Source: JANNMJ01 sp031397815 (GTDB lineage: Bacteria > Bacteroidota > Bacteroidia > Cytophagales > Hymenobacteraceae). From it: a stretch of 21,480 bases of DNA. The notes under the pieces were generated by a model. That model was not told the origin of the DNA and searched no databases. It worked only from the letters and a program-made list of their open reading frames with translations. Where the stretch lies: the NCBI GenBank assembly GCA_031397815.1, contig JANNMJ010000120.1, positions 1 to 21,480 of the forward strand, given 5' to 3'. Below are positions 1-6,337 of the stretch, in pieces. The translations under genes and the position numbers were made by a program. Numbering within the stretch: the stretch's first letter is position 1; the number at the start of each line of letters is the position of its first letter.

Positions 1-100
1 GACACGCTTTACACTTGTACTTGGCGCGGCCGCCCTTGCTGCCGTTGCGGAAAATTTGTTCACTGCCGCAGTGAGCGCACAGGTGCTGCGTGAAAACCAT
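1..100 (-). CDS. IS1-type transposase N-terminus (InsA-like zinc ribbon), partial at window edge
   Basis: Reading the minus strand from the ATG at 100 gives 33 codons that run off the left edge. They contain two closely spaced Cys pairs, C8-A-H-C11 and C30-K-A-C33, around a basic Gly-rich segment (RNGSKGGRAKYKC). This is the zinc-ribbon arrangement at the N-terminus of IS1-family InsA proteins, which bind the element's terminal repeats. An in-frame GTG lies 7 codons upstream, just after a stop, so the start could be slightly longer. The rest of the element, including any DDE catalytic domain, is outside the window. The element end should lie a few tens of bases upstream of the start, perhaps near 134 where the minus strand reads GGTCTAG; that boundary is a guess. 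An unrelated zinc-ribbon protein is the alternative. Confidence 0.6.
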   Translation of the reverse strand, partial: MVFTQHLCAHCGSEQIFRNGSKGGRAKYKCKAC

Positions 101-133
101 ACCCAAAACTACGACTTGCACACCTTACTAGAC

Positions 134-409
134 CGCCGCCATTCTTTTTATACAAACCCGATTATCCTGACCATCGCAACGCCCACCGCCCCCGACCCGG
201 CCGTGTGGCGCCCCTTCTACGGACTCCTTCGCATCGAAAACGACGAGCTGGGATTTATCGAAAACAGCTTCCGCATTTTCCGCGCTTCCTTACCCGGCCA
301 AAGCTGGTATTCAGGCTTGACTTTGAGCGGAATAGCCGTGCCGTTTGAAGATACGCTGCATAACAGGGTTTTATGGCAGGCGATACGGGTGGAGGTGGAG
401 AGGGGGTAA
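134..409 (+). pseudogene. 3' remnant of an unidentified host gene next to the IS1-type element
   Basis: A plus-strand frame is open from 56 and stops at 409. Its first part is antisense to the IS1-type transposase start, so only about the last 90 residues, from around 134, are likely to be original gene. That part has a protein-like composition (for example WRPFYGLLRIENDELGF and LPGQSWYSGLTLSGIAVPF) and GC-ending codons like the neighbouring genes. I do not recognise a family. The simplest reading is that an IS1-type insertion removed or separated the 5' part of a gene, leaving a C-terminal fragment. It could instead be a short intact hypothetical gene, or a chance frame. The stop lies only 11 bp before the repeats bordering the IS200-like element. 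Confidence 0.35.
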
Positions 410-420
410 GCGGTTTGTGC

Positions 421-460
421 CCGTGTTGTGCCCGGGGTAGCCGTGTTGTGCCCGGGGTAG
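421..460. repeat. 20-bp tandem direct duplication at the left edge of the REP-like repeat
   Basis: The unit ccgtgttgtgcccggggtag occurs twice without interruption, at 421-440 and 441-460. The second half of the second copy is the outer end of the left 59-bp inverted repeat. The right inverted repeat has no equivalent duplication, so this is an asymmetry of the left end. Confidence 0.9.
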
Positions 461-508
461 CCTTCGGCAACCCCGGGCTGCGGATAGGAAACCCCTTCGG
501 GGTATTTT
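450..508. repeat. Left 59-bp inverted repeat (REP-like double hairpin)
   Basis: It is an exact reverse complement of 986-1044. It holds two hairpins. The outer one (451-477) has an 8-bp CCCGGGGT/ACCCCGGG stem, one A-A mismatch, then a GCC/GGC stem closed by TTC. The inner one (491-503) is ACCCC-TTC-GGGGT. A T-rich run (505-513) follows the inner hairpin, so it could also terminate plus-strand transcription. Confidence 0.9.
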
Positions 509-531
509 TTTTTGAATTTGTCTTAAGAGAA

Positions 532-987
532 ATGGCGCAGTCTTTATCTGTAGTTTACCTACATCTGGTTTTTTCCACAAAGCACCGTCAACCGTTTTTG
601 GAAGATGCGGAGCTGCGCGAGGAAATGTTTCGATTTCTATCGTATACCAGCAATGAGTTAGGGTGCGAAATCAAGCAAGTAGGAGGAATGCCAGATCACG
701 TACACATTCTGGCGCGATTGAGCCGTACGATCACCCAAGCAGATTGGGTGAAAGAGCTAAAGCGAACTTCCAGCATCTGGATCAAGCAACGTGAACCACT
801 TTTAGCTGATTTCGCCTGGCAGCTCGGCTACGCGGTATTCTCAGTTAGTCAGTCGCAGTTCCAGAAAACGTACCGCTACATTCTGCACCAGCAAGAGCAT
901 CACCAGAACTTGTCGTATCAAAACGAACTCCGTTATCTGCTTCGTCGCCACAAAACAACGTGGGACGAACGTTACGTCTGGGATTAA
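532..987 (+). CDS. Y1 (HUH) transposase, IS200-like / RAYT
   Basis: The product is a 151-residue single-strand DNA transposase of the Y1 HUH superfamily, which cuts and joins one strand at hairpin-marked sites through a covalent phosphotyrosine. The HUH motif is H56-V57-H58 in GGMPDHVHIL. The probable nucleophile is Y116 in RYILHQQ, followed by a conserved-looking EHH. The C-terminus ends DERYVWD, as I remember for IS200-like proteins widespread in Bacteroidota. Length matches the family's usual 140-170 residues. The frame is open upstream from 373, but family-like sequence begins at the ATG at 532, just inside the left inverted repeat. The stop codon overlaps the right inverted repeat by two bases. 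With no disruption it is probably functional. The paired REP-like borders suggest a RAYT role; a simple IS200 insertion is the alternative. Confidence 0.9.
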   Translation: MAQSLSVVYLHLVFSTKHRQPFLEDAELREEMFRFLSYTSNELGCEIKQVGGMPDHVHILARLSRTITQADWVKELKRTSSIWIKQREPLLADFAWQLGYAVFSVSQSQFQKTYRYILHQQEHHQNLSYQNELRYLLRRHKTTWDERYVWD

Positions 988-1044
988 AATACCCCGAAGG
1001 GGTTTCCTATCCGCAGCCCGGGGTTGCCGAAGGCTACCCCGGGC
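986..1044. repeat. Right 59-bp inverted repeat (REP-like), also downstream of lepA
   Basis: It is an exact reverse complement of 450-508 and carries the same two hairpins in opposite orientation. Its outer edge is 15 bp from the lepA stop, so for minus-strand transcription leaving lepA the GC-rich 27-nt hairpin comes first. It may act as the lepA terminator or an mRNA-protecting 3' structure. That role is inferred from position only. Confidence 0.9.
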
Positions 1045-1059
1045 GACCGCAACGGGCAA

Positions 1060-2847
1060 TCAATCCAGCTTCAGCACTGCCAAGAACGCTTCCTGCGGAA
1101 TCTCCACCGACCCCACCTGACGCATCCGCTTCTTACCCTCTTTCTGCTTTTCGAGGAGCTTGCGCTTCCGGGAGATGTCGCCGCCGTAGCATTTGGCGGT
1201 TACGTCTTTGCGGAGGGCGCGGACGGTTTCGCGGGCGACGATTTTTTGGCCGATAGCGGCCTGAATCGCGATTTCGAACATCTGGCGCGGCAGCAGCTCG
1301 CGGAGCTTCTCGCAGAGGCGCTTGCCCCAGTCGTAGGATTTCGAGCGGTGAACGATGGCGGAGAGCGCATCGACTTTCTCACCGTTGAGCATCACGTCGA
1401 GCTTCACCATATCGGATTCGCGGAACCCGATTAGCTCGTAATCGAGCGAGGCGTAGCCGCGGGAGATGGTTTTGAGCTTGTCGAAAAAGTCGAAGACGAT
1501 TTCGGCGAGCGGCAGCTCGAAGCTCATTTCCACGCGCTCGCTGGTCAGGTAATTCTGGCCTTTGATGATGCCGCGCTTCTCGATGCAGAGCGTGATGATG
1601 GCGCCGACGTACTCAGAAGCGGTGATAATCTGCGCTTTGATGTACGGCTCCTCGATGAACTTGATCAGGTTCGGCTCGGGCATCTCGCTCGGCGCGTTGA
1701 TGATGATCGCCTGATCCTTCGTGCCGGTGGCGTGGAATTGCACGCCCGGCACGGTGGTGATGACGGTCATGTTGAACTCGCGCTCCAACCGCTCCTGCAC
1801 GATTTCCATGTGCAGCATCCCCAGGAAGCCGCACCGGAAGCCGAAGCCGAGCGCCGCCGACGTTTCCGGCTCCCACACGAGGGCCGCGTCGTTGAGCTGA
1901 AGCTTTTCCATGCTCGACCGCAACTCTTCGAACTCGGTCGTATCGACAGGATAAATCCCCGCGAATACCATCGGCTTCACGTCGGCGAAGCCGTGGATCA
2001 TCTGGTCGGTGGGGCGGTCGCGGTGGGTGATCGTGTCGCCCACTTTCACCTCGCGGGCTTCCTTGATACCCGAAATGAGGTACCCGACGTTGCCAGCGCT
2101 CACTTCAGGGCGTGGCTCCTGGTTGAGGCCGAGGATACCGATCTCGTCGGCGCCGTATTCCTTGCCGGTCGCCATGAACTTCACTTTATCACCCTTCCGC
2201 AGCGTCCCGTTCTTGATGCGGAACAAGACTTCGATACCGCGATAGGAGTTGTAAACCGAGTCGAAGATGAGCGCTTGGAGCGGCGCGGCGGGGTCGCCTT
2301 GCGGGGCCGGGATGCGCTCGCAGATGGCGTCGAGAATTTCCTTGATGCCGATGCCTTCCTTACCGCTCGCGGGGATGACTTCGGCGGGGTCGCAGCCGAT
2401 CATTTCCACGATCTCATCGGTCACTTCCTCCGGCATCGCGTGCGGCAGGTCGATCTTGTTGAGGACGGGGATGATGGTGAGGTCGGCGCCGATGGCGAGG
2501 TAGAGGTTCGAGATGGTCTGCGCCTCAATTCCTTGAGACGCGTCGACGATCAGCAGCGCGCCTTCGCACGCCGCGATGGAGCGCGAAACCTCGTAGGAAA
2601 AGTCGACGTGGCCGGGCGTATCGATCAGATTCAGCGTGTAGATTTCCCCTTTGTAGGGGTACTGCATCTGAATCGCGTGGCTTTTGATGGTGATGCCGCG
2701 CTCGCGTTCCAGATCCATATTATCGAGGAGCTGGGCCTGCATATCCCGCTTGGCCACCGTGCTGGTGTATTCGAGCAGACGGTCGGCGAGGGTCGATTTC
2801 CCGTGGTCGATGTGGGCGATGATGCAGAAGTTGCGGATATTCTTCAT
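1060..2847 (-). CDS. lepA: Elongation factor 4 (LepA), ribosome back-translocating GTPase
   Basis: EF4 is a translational GTPase that binds the ribosome and can reverse or remodel stalled translocation; it affects initiation and ribosome assembly under stress. The 595 residues match the usual ~600. The GTPase motifs are all present: P-loop AHIDHGKS at 11-18, RGIT at 50-53 (switch I), DTPGH at 76-80, NKID at 130-133 and SGK at 161-163. The C-terminal signature region reads KQKEGKKRMRQVGSVEIPQ and ends AVLKLD, as in canonical LepA. The start MKNIRNFCIIAHIDHGKS is the standard family start. The gene is divergent from the dehydrogenase at 3067 and convergent with the IS200-like transposase. A candidate promoter at 2894-2901 and a leader hairpin precede it. 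There is no sign of damage. Confidence 0.98.
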   Translation of the reverse strand: MKNIRNFCIIAHIDHGKSTLADRLLEYTSTVAKRDMQAQLLDNMDLERERGITIKSHAIQMQYPYKGEIYTLNLIDTPGHVDFSYEVSRSIAACEGALLIVDASQGIEAQTISNLYLAIGADLTIIPVLNKIDLPHAMPEEVTDEIVEMIGCDPAEVIPASGKEGIGIKEILDAICERIPAPQGDPAAPLQALIFDSVYNSYRGIEVLFRIKNGTLRKGDKVKFMATGKEYGADEIGILGLNQEPRPEVSAGNVGYLISGIKEAREVKVGDTITHRDRPTDQMIHGFADVKPMVFAGIYPVDTTEFEELRSSMEKLQLNDAALVWEPETSAALGFGFRCGFLGMLHMEIVQERLEREFNMTVITTVPGVQFHATGTKDQAIIINAPSEMPEPNLIKFIEEPYIKAQIITASEYVGAIITLCIEKRGIIKGQNYLTSERVEMSFELPLAEIVFDFFDKLKTISRGYASLDYELIGFRESDMVKLDVMLNGEKVDALSAIVHRSKSYDWGKRLCEKLRELLPRQMFEIAIQAAIGQKIVARETVRALRKDVTAKCYGGDISRKRKLLEKQKEGKKRMRQVGSVEIPQEAFLAVLKLD

Positions 2848-2871
2848 TCAGGCGGATTCGGCTCAATAAAA

Positions 2872-2890
2872 ACGGTCCTAGCGGGACCGT
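2872..2890 (-). promoter_or_regulatory. Hairpin followed by a T-run in the lepA leader
   Basis: acggtcc (2872-2878) and ggaccgt (2884-2890) form a 7-bp stem with a 5-nt loop. On the minus strand the stem is followed by TTTTTATT and then, about 25 bp from the stem, the lepA ATG. This has the shape of a small intrinsic terminator or attenuator at the 5' end of the predicted transcript. Confidence 0.5.
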
Positions 2891-2893
2891 CCG

Positions 2894-2901
2894 CAAAGGT
2901 A
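2894..2901 (-). promoter_or_regulatory. Candidate Bacteroidota-type -7 box for lepA
   Basis: On the minus strand these bases read TACCTTTG, an exact match to the TAnnTTTG -7 consensus of the Bacteroidota primary sigma factor. It lies about 47 bp upstream of the lepA ATG. I do not see a clear TTG -33 element at the usual spacing, so confidence is moderate. Confidence 0.5.
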
Positions 2902-3066
2902 CAAAGTAGGACGGCGGCAGGTTCAGCCCAATTGCAGAGTTGTCGGCCTTTGGCCCGAACAGCGCGACCGATTCGGCCTCTGAAGAAGGCAAAGCCGCCT
3001 CGTTGGCAACCCACTACCGGCTTTATCAGTATTCTCTCACGCTTCACCATTCCCTGACTCATCCTC

Positions 3067-3996
3067 ATGGCAACGCAACCGTCCGCTGATAATTCCTCTA
3101 AAACGGCCCTGATTACCGGGGCTTCATCGGGCATCGGCTTTGAGCTGACTCGCCTTTTCGCCCGCGATGGGTACCGGCTGGTGCTCGTGGCGCTGCCGAC
3201 GGACCAGATTCAAGAGGCGGAAGACCGGCTGCGGCAGGAGTTTCCGCAGGTGCAGGTGGAGTTTTTCGCTGTCGATTTGAGCTACCGCGAAGGGCCGGAA
3301 TATCTGCGGCAACTCCTCGGGAACCGTCAAATTGATGTTCTCGTGAACGATGCAGGTTTTGGCGAGCACGGCAAGTTCGTCGAGACCAATTTGAATAAGG
3401 AGCTGGCGATGGTCAACCTGAACATCTCCGCGCTGGTGGCGCTCACCAAGATGGCGCTCCACCAGATGGTGCCGCGCGGCGAAGGCCGGATTTTGCAGCT
3501 CGGCTCGGTGGCGGGTTTCGTGCCGAACCCGTTGCTCGCCGTTTACGGCGCGACGAAGGCGTTCGTGCGGATGTTCACCGAGGCGGTGCAGAACGAGCTC
3601 GACGGCACCGGCGTAACGATGACGCTGCTGTGCCCGCCGGCTACGGAAACCAACTTTTTCGCGGTAGCCAATATGGAGCACACCCGCGAAGTGCAGGAAG
3701 GACGCGCTAAAGGCGGCCTCCGCGCCGCCGCCGATGTGGCCCGCGACGGTTACGACGCGCTGATGGCGGGTACGGCCCGCGTCATGAGCGGCACCGAAGC
3801 CAAGATGCAGCCGTTCCTGTCGTCGATTATGCCCGATGCCGCCCTCGCCAGTCAGGTGCGGAAACGGATGGAAGATGTGCCTGCTGAAGAAGATGGGCAC
3901 GCTGGGGAAGACCCTTCCAAAACCGGTACGGGCGCCAAGAAAGCGGCATCTAAAGCCGCAGCTAAGCCCGCGACCAAGCCAGCGGCTAAGAAATAG
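3067..3996 (+). CDS. Short-chain dehydrogenase/reductase with a Lys/Ala-rich C-terminal tail
   Basis: This 309-residue NAD(P)-dependent oxidoreductase belongs to the classical SDR family (Rossmann fold). The cofactor motif TGASSGIG is at 17-24 and the structural motif NDAG at 94-97 (NAG in most members). The catalytic triad is S147 (LGSVAG), Y160 and K164 (YGATK). The core resembles the DltE/YqjQ-like group of SDRs with unknown substrates. Typical classical SDRs are about 250-270 residues. The excess here is a tail from about residue 272, first acidic (PAEEDGHAGED), then a run of KKAASKAAAKPATKP-type sequence like histone H1-like or DNA-binding tails. The ATG at 3067 gives a normal SDR N-terminus. 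The gene stands alone, divergent from lepA and followed by a hairpin terminator at 4064. The substrate cannot be predicted. Confidence 0.93.
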   Translation: MATQPSADNSSKTALITGASSGIGFELTRLFARDGYRLVLVALPTDQIQEAEDRLRQEFPQVQVEFFAVDLSYREGPEYLRQLLGNRQIDVLVNDAGFGEHGKFVETNLNKELAMVNLNISALVALTKMALHQMVPRGEGRILQLGSVAGFVPNPLLAVYGATKAFVRMFTEAVQNELDGTGVTMTLLCPPATETNFFAVANMEHTREVQEGRAKGGLRAAADVARDGYDALMAGTARVMSGTEAKMQPFLSSIMPDAALASQVRKRMEDVPAEEDGHAGEDPSKTGTGAKKAASKAAAKPATKPAAKK

Positions 3997-4063
3997 CTGA
4001 CGCTTTAAGCGGCGCCTCATCGTCGGTTGGTCGCTGCTACCAAGCTCCTTCCCCCTCATTCCC

Positions 4064-4100
4064 ACACCCCCGTCCGGAACGCGTTTCTAGGCGGGGGTGT
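4064..4100 (+). terminator. Hairpin terminator after the dehydrogenase
   Basis: acacccccg (4064-4072) pairs perfectly with cgggggtgt (4092-4100) across a 19-nt loop that itself contains TCCGGA. It is followed by AGTTTT. The position between two same-strand genes suggests they are transcribed separately. Confidence 0.7.
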
Positions 4101-4162
4101 AGTTTTAAGGGCTTATCAGGCACTCAGCTGACGGGCCTTTTCGGCTAAACCCTTCCCTCTCC

Positions 4163-4786
4163 ATGACGCCTACTATCTACGCGCACTTGGCCGCGGCCGA
4201 CCCGGTTCTGGCGCGCCTCATCGGGGAAGGTTATCCGACCCAGCTCAAGCCGACGGCGCACGAAGATTTGTATCTGGAGCTGCTCGACGCCATCATTGGG
4301 CAGCAGCTTTCGGTGAAGGCGGCGGCTACGATTTCGGCGCGGTTCACGGCGCTGTTTCCGCAGGAATACCCCACGCCGGAACGCGTGTTGGCGCTCAGTA
4401 TCGATGAGCTGCGGGCGGTGGGGGTGTCGCGGCAGAAGGCGGGCTACCTGCAATCGGTGGCGGCGTTCAAGCAGGCCGGGCAGATGGAATACGACGTATT
4501 GAGCCAGCTTTCCGACGATGCGCTCGCCGAGCACCTGACGCAAATCAAGGGCGTGGGGCGCTGGACGGCGCAGATGCTCCTGATGTTCGCACTCGAACGC
4601 CCTGATGTGTTCCCGGAGCTGGATTTAGGCGTTCAGAACGCGATGCGCAAACACTATGGCCTGACCGAAACCGGTAAGCCGCTGCTGCGCCGCATGACCG
4701 AAATCGCCGAAAACTGGCGCCCTTACCGCACCACCGCGAGCCGCTTGCTCTGGAAAAGCCTCAACAATATGCCCGCCAGTAGCTAA
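4163..4786 (+). CDS. DNA-3-methyladenine glycosylase II (AlkA-type HhH-GPD)
   Basis: This 207-residue base-excision repair enzyme would remove alkylated purines from DNA by cleaving the N-glycosidic bond. The HhH-GPD fold is seen in the DAIIGQQLSVKAA segment (42-55), the helix-hairpin-helix IKGVGRWTA (128-136) and the catalytic Asp, most likely D154 in FPELDLGV. The C-terminal ENWRPYRTTASRLLWKSL (184-200) matches the 'RW-PWRSYA' region of AlkA. It lacks the ~90-residue N-terminal domain of E. coli AlkA, so it is the short form common in many bacteria (Mag/AlkC-independent type). No Fe-S cluster cysteines are present. The ATG at 4163 starts 21 bp after a TTTTCGGC hairpin-like stretch. It is convergent with the small minus-strand ORF at 4804. 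Confidence 0.92.
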   Translation: MTPTIYAHLAAADPVLARLIGEGYPTQLKPTAHEDLYLELLDAIIGQQLSVKAAATISARFTALFPQEYPTPERVLALSIDELRAVGVSRQKAGYLQSVAAFKQAGQMEYDVLSQLSDDALAEHLTQIKGVGRWTAQMLLMFALERPDVFPELDLGVQNAMRKHYGLTETGKPLLRRMTEIAENWRPYRTTASRLLWKSLNNMPASS

Positions 4787-4803
4787 ACGACAAGGTGAGG
4801 GCG

Positions 4804-5019
4804 CTACCCGCGCGCGATTCGGCGGCGCAGCGCGGCCAACGCAATCTGCATCGGTCGGCTTTTGAGGTAGGAGCGCCTATGCGACTCCAAGTACCGCATC
4901 TCTTCCACGGCATCGGCGAGGCTTTCCCCCCGAATACTGAGCAGCGTGAGCGGCAACCGCAGCCACGAGATGAGCAAGCCGCGCCGCCGGTAGTTGCTGG
5001 CAATTTCCATGAGTGACAA
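4804..5019 (-). CDS. Small basic hypothetical protein
   Basis: This is a 71-residue frame on the minus strand, convergent with the DNA glycosylase and 17 bp from its stop. I do not recognise the family. The sequence is Arg/Leu-rich with a hydrophobic centre (GLLISWLRLPLTLLSI, about 14-29), a short acidic helix (ESLADAVEEMRYLESHRRSY) and a basic end. A second in-frame Met three residues in (MEIASNYRRR) could be the start. The opposite strand is also open over the same bases, but its product is Pro/Arg/Gln-rich and looks like a shadow. It could be a small membrane-associated or nucleic-acid-binding protein. It is reported because the composition is sensible and the gap is otherwise empty. Confidence 0.5.
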   Translation of the reverse strand: MSLMEIASNYRRRGLLISWLRLPLTLLSIRGESLADAVEEMRYLESHRRSYLKSRPMQIALAALRRRIARG

Positions 5020-5250
5020 AGCCTGAAAGTGAAAAGCGCGTCGGGCCGCCCGCCATCAGGTAGGCGGAGTGAAGATACGGCGCGGTACTGTTGAATCCGA
5101 ATGGTTCAGGGAGAATCTTAAGGAAATATGAGACAGCAAGCGCCGGGCCGCCCGGAGCAGAAATGACCGGAAATTCTAGGCTTTCGACTATTAATTCCTA
5201 CCTTTCGACTGCTATCACACTTCTGACCTGTTTTTTGATTTTCATTATTA

Positions 5251-5988
5251 ATGACGTTTTTATTTAGACGCCGTCGTTTGCTTTCCGTCGGGATAGGGTG
5301 CTTGGTGACGTTTGTTGCAACGGCACAGACTTCGTCGCCGTCAGCAGGCTCTTCATCTGGTGTTGTTTCGGAAGAGGCGCCGCGTAAAGGGGGCAACATC
5401 ATTAAAATTGCCCCGTTGGGCTGGATTCACGGGTCGATGCCGTTCACTACAGAGACGCGCGTGGGCTACGAGCGGCGGATTGCGCCGCATAGCAGCGTGG
5501 GCGTCAGCTACTCGCGGATGGGGACGAACTATCCGTTCAGCTTTTTGGGGTCGTTCGCGCTGAGCGCGGCTATTACGACGGCTATTACCGCCACGGGCCA
5601 CGTCGGCCTTACGTGGATCGATGCGAGTATCCGCGTCAGCGGTACGCGTTGGCAGGCGTATTACCGCCAGTATTTGAGTAAGCGGCGGCAGGCGCCGGAG
5701 GGCTGGTATCTCTCGCCGCAGGTGTCGTCGGCGAAGGTAGTTTATGCGGTGAAGCTGAGCGATTTCGGGCATATCGCTGATATCAACGTCACCAACCGCA
5801 ACGTGAACCTGCTGTTTGGGCATCAGCGGGTGTGGGGGAAGCACTTCGTATTTGATGTTTTTACCGGCCTCGGCTACCGCAAGCAGACGCGTAGCTTTCA
5901 GGGTATCGGGGTTAGTCAGCTGAATGACTTACCGCACGGTACACACCTGAAATTTTCATCGGGACTGAACATTGGCTGGGCGTTCTAA
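5251..5988 (+). CDS. Secreted outer-membrane beta-barrel protein (DUF3575-like)
   Basis: The product has 245 residues. Residues 1-25 form a signal peptide: a basic start (FRRRRLL), a hydrophobic core (SVGIGCLVTFVA) and an A-T-A site before Q26. The mature protein starts with a Ser/Gly-rich linker, then shows alternating hydrophobic/polar strands. These include IIKIAPLGWIHG (about 50), TTETRVGYERRIAPHSSVGV, GWYLSPQVSSAKV, HFVFDVFTGLGYRKQT and a final strand ending GLNIGWAF with a terminal Phe. This is typical of small 8-10-strand barrels in Bacteroidota, and the PLGW...E..YER pattern recalls DUF3575. There is no lipobox. The role is unknown. The gene stands alone, followed by a strong hairpin at 6089. 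A TACCTTTC stretch at 5199 is an imperfect -7 box. Confidence 0.8.
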   Translation: MTFLFRRRRLLSVGIGCLVTFVATAQTSSPSAGSSSGVVSEEAPRKGGNIIKIAPLGWIHGSMPFTTETRVGYERRIAPHSSVGVSYSRMGTNYPFSFLGSFALSAAITTAITATGHVGLTWIDASIRVSGTRWQAYYRQYLSKRRQAPEGWYLSPQVSSAKVVYAVKLSDFGHIADINVTNRNVNLLFGHQRVWGKHFVFDVFTGLGYRKQTRSFQGIGVSQLNDLPHGTHLKFSSGLNIGWAF

Positions 5989-6088
5989 CACGCCCGCAAA
6001 CCGGCTGCCGAACGGCTTCATCAGCACGTAAGTAGCTGACTCCCGACAGCCAAGCTCCTGACAACGAACCTTTTCAGGCACCCCAACA

Positions 6089-6124
6089 CGCCGGTTTTTG
6101 ACCCTACGAGGACAAAAACCGGCG
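6089..6124 (+). terminator. Strong hairpin terminator after the beta-barrel gene
   Basis: cgccggtttttg (6089-6100) is a perfect reverse complement of caaaaaccggcg (6113-6124), giving a 12-bp stem with a 12-nt loop. The A/T run lies inside the stem and no T-tract follows, so it may act in either direction. Confidence 0.65.
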
Positions 6125-6182
6125 GTTGCGTTCGTGCGCCAAATTCAGTGGTGGCACTGATGTACACCTTAAGGGCTACTTC

Positions 6183-6190
6183 TACTTTTG
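6183..6190 (+). promoter_or_regulatory. Candidate -7 box for the tail-collar genes
   Basis: TACTTTTG fits TAnnTTTG exactly and lies about 148 bp before the first collar gene's ATG. No clear TTG -33 element is seen about 20 bp upstream. If real, the leader is long and includes the hairpin near 6258. Confidence 0.35.
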
Positions 6191-6337
6191 ACACACCGGA
6201 TTAGCTGATAAAAATCCATTCTTTCCTCCTGATTGGTCAATAGCTAACGCTCGTGCGGGGTGCTTCGGCGCACCGGCTGGCTCCGGCCTCGACCGCCGTC
6301 TCGTCTCCAACTTCACCAAACCCCTAACAGCTCATAT

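Larger units (their letters stand above)
450..1044 (+). mobile_element. IS200-like / REP-associated transposase element bounded by 59-bp inverted repeats
   Basis: The element consists of a 59-bp left repeat (450-508), a single Y1 transposase gene (532-987) and an exact reverse-complement repeat (986-1044). Perfect long terminal inverted repeats are not typical of classical IS200/IS605 elements, which use subterminal hairpins. They resemble the paired inverted REPs that flank REP-associated tyrosine transposase (RAYT) genes. The outer boundaries are set by where the inverted match stops. No target duplication can be defined. Confidence 0.7.
5989..6337. other. 349-bp intergenic region with terminator, candidate promoter and small hairpin
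   Basis: No coding frame looks real here. The region holds a 12-bp-stem hairpin (6089-6124), a TACTTTTG box (6183-6190) and a short GC hairpin, GGTGC-TTCGGC-GCACC, at about 6258-6273. A frame is open into the downstream gene from 6260, but its Arg/Pro-rich residues do not fit a tail-collar protein. Confidence 0.6.

Noticed and set aside
373..531. N-terminal extension of the IS200-like transposase frame from 373
   Set aside because: These codons read through the REP repeats (Gly/Pro/Arg-rich). Family-like sequence begins at the ATG at 532.
1732..3057. A 441-residue plus-strand frame antisense to lepA
   Set aside because: The His/Asp/Val-rich product has no family features and lies over one of the most conserved bacterial genes.
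6258..6300. tRNA-like folding upstream of tail-collar gene 1
   Set aside because: Only one short GC hairpin is present. There are no T-loop or anticodon-arm features.
6260..6337. 26-residue N-terminal extension of tail-collar protein 1
   Set aside because: It is Arg/Pro-rich and absent from the paralogue, whose start aligns with the Met at 6338.
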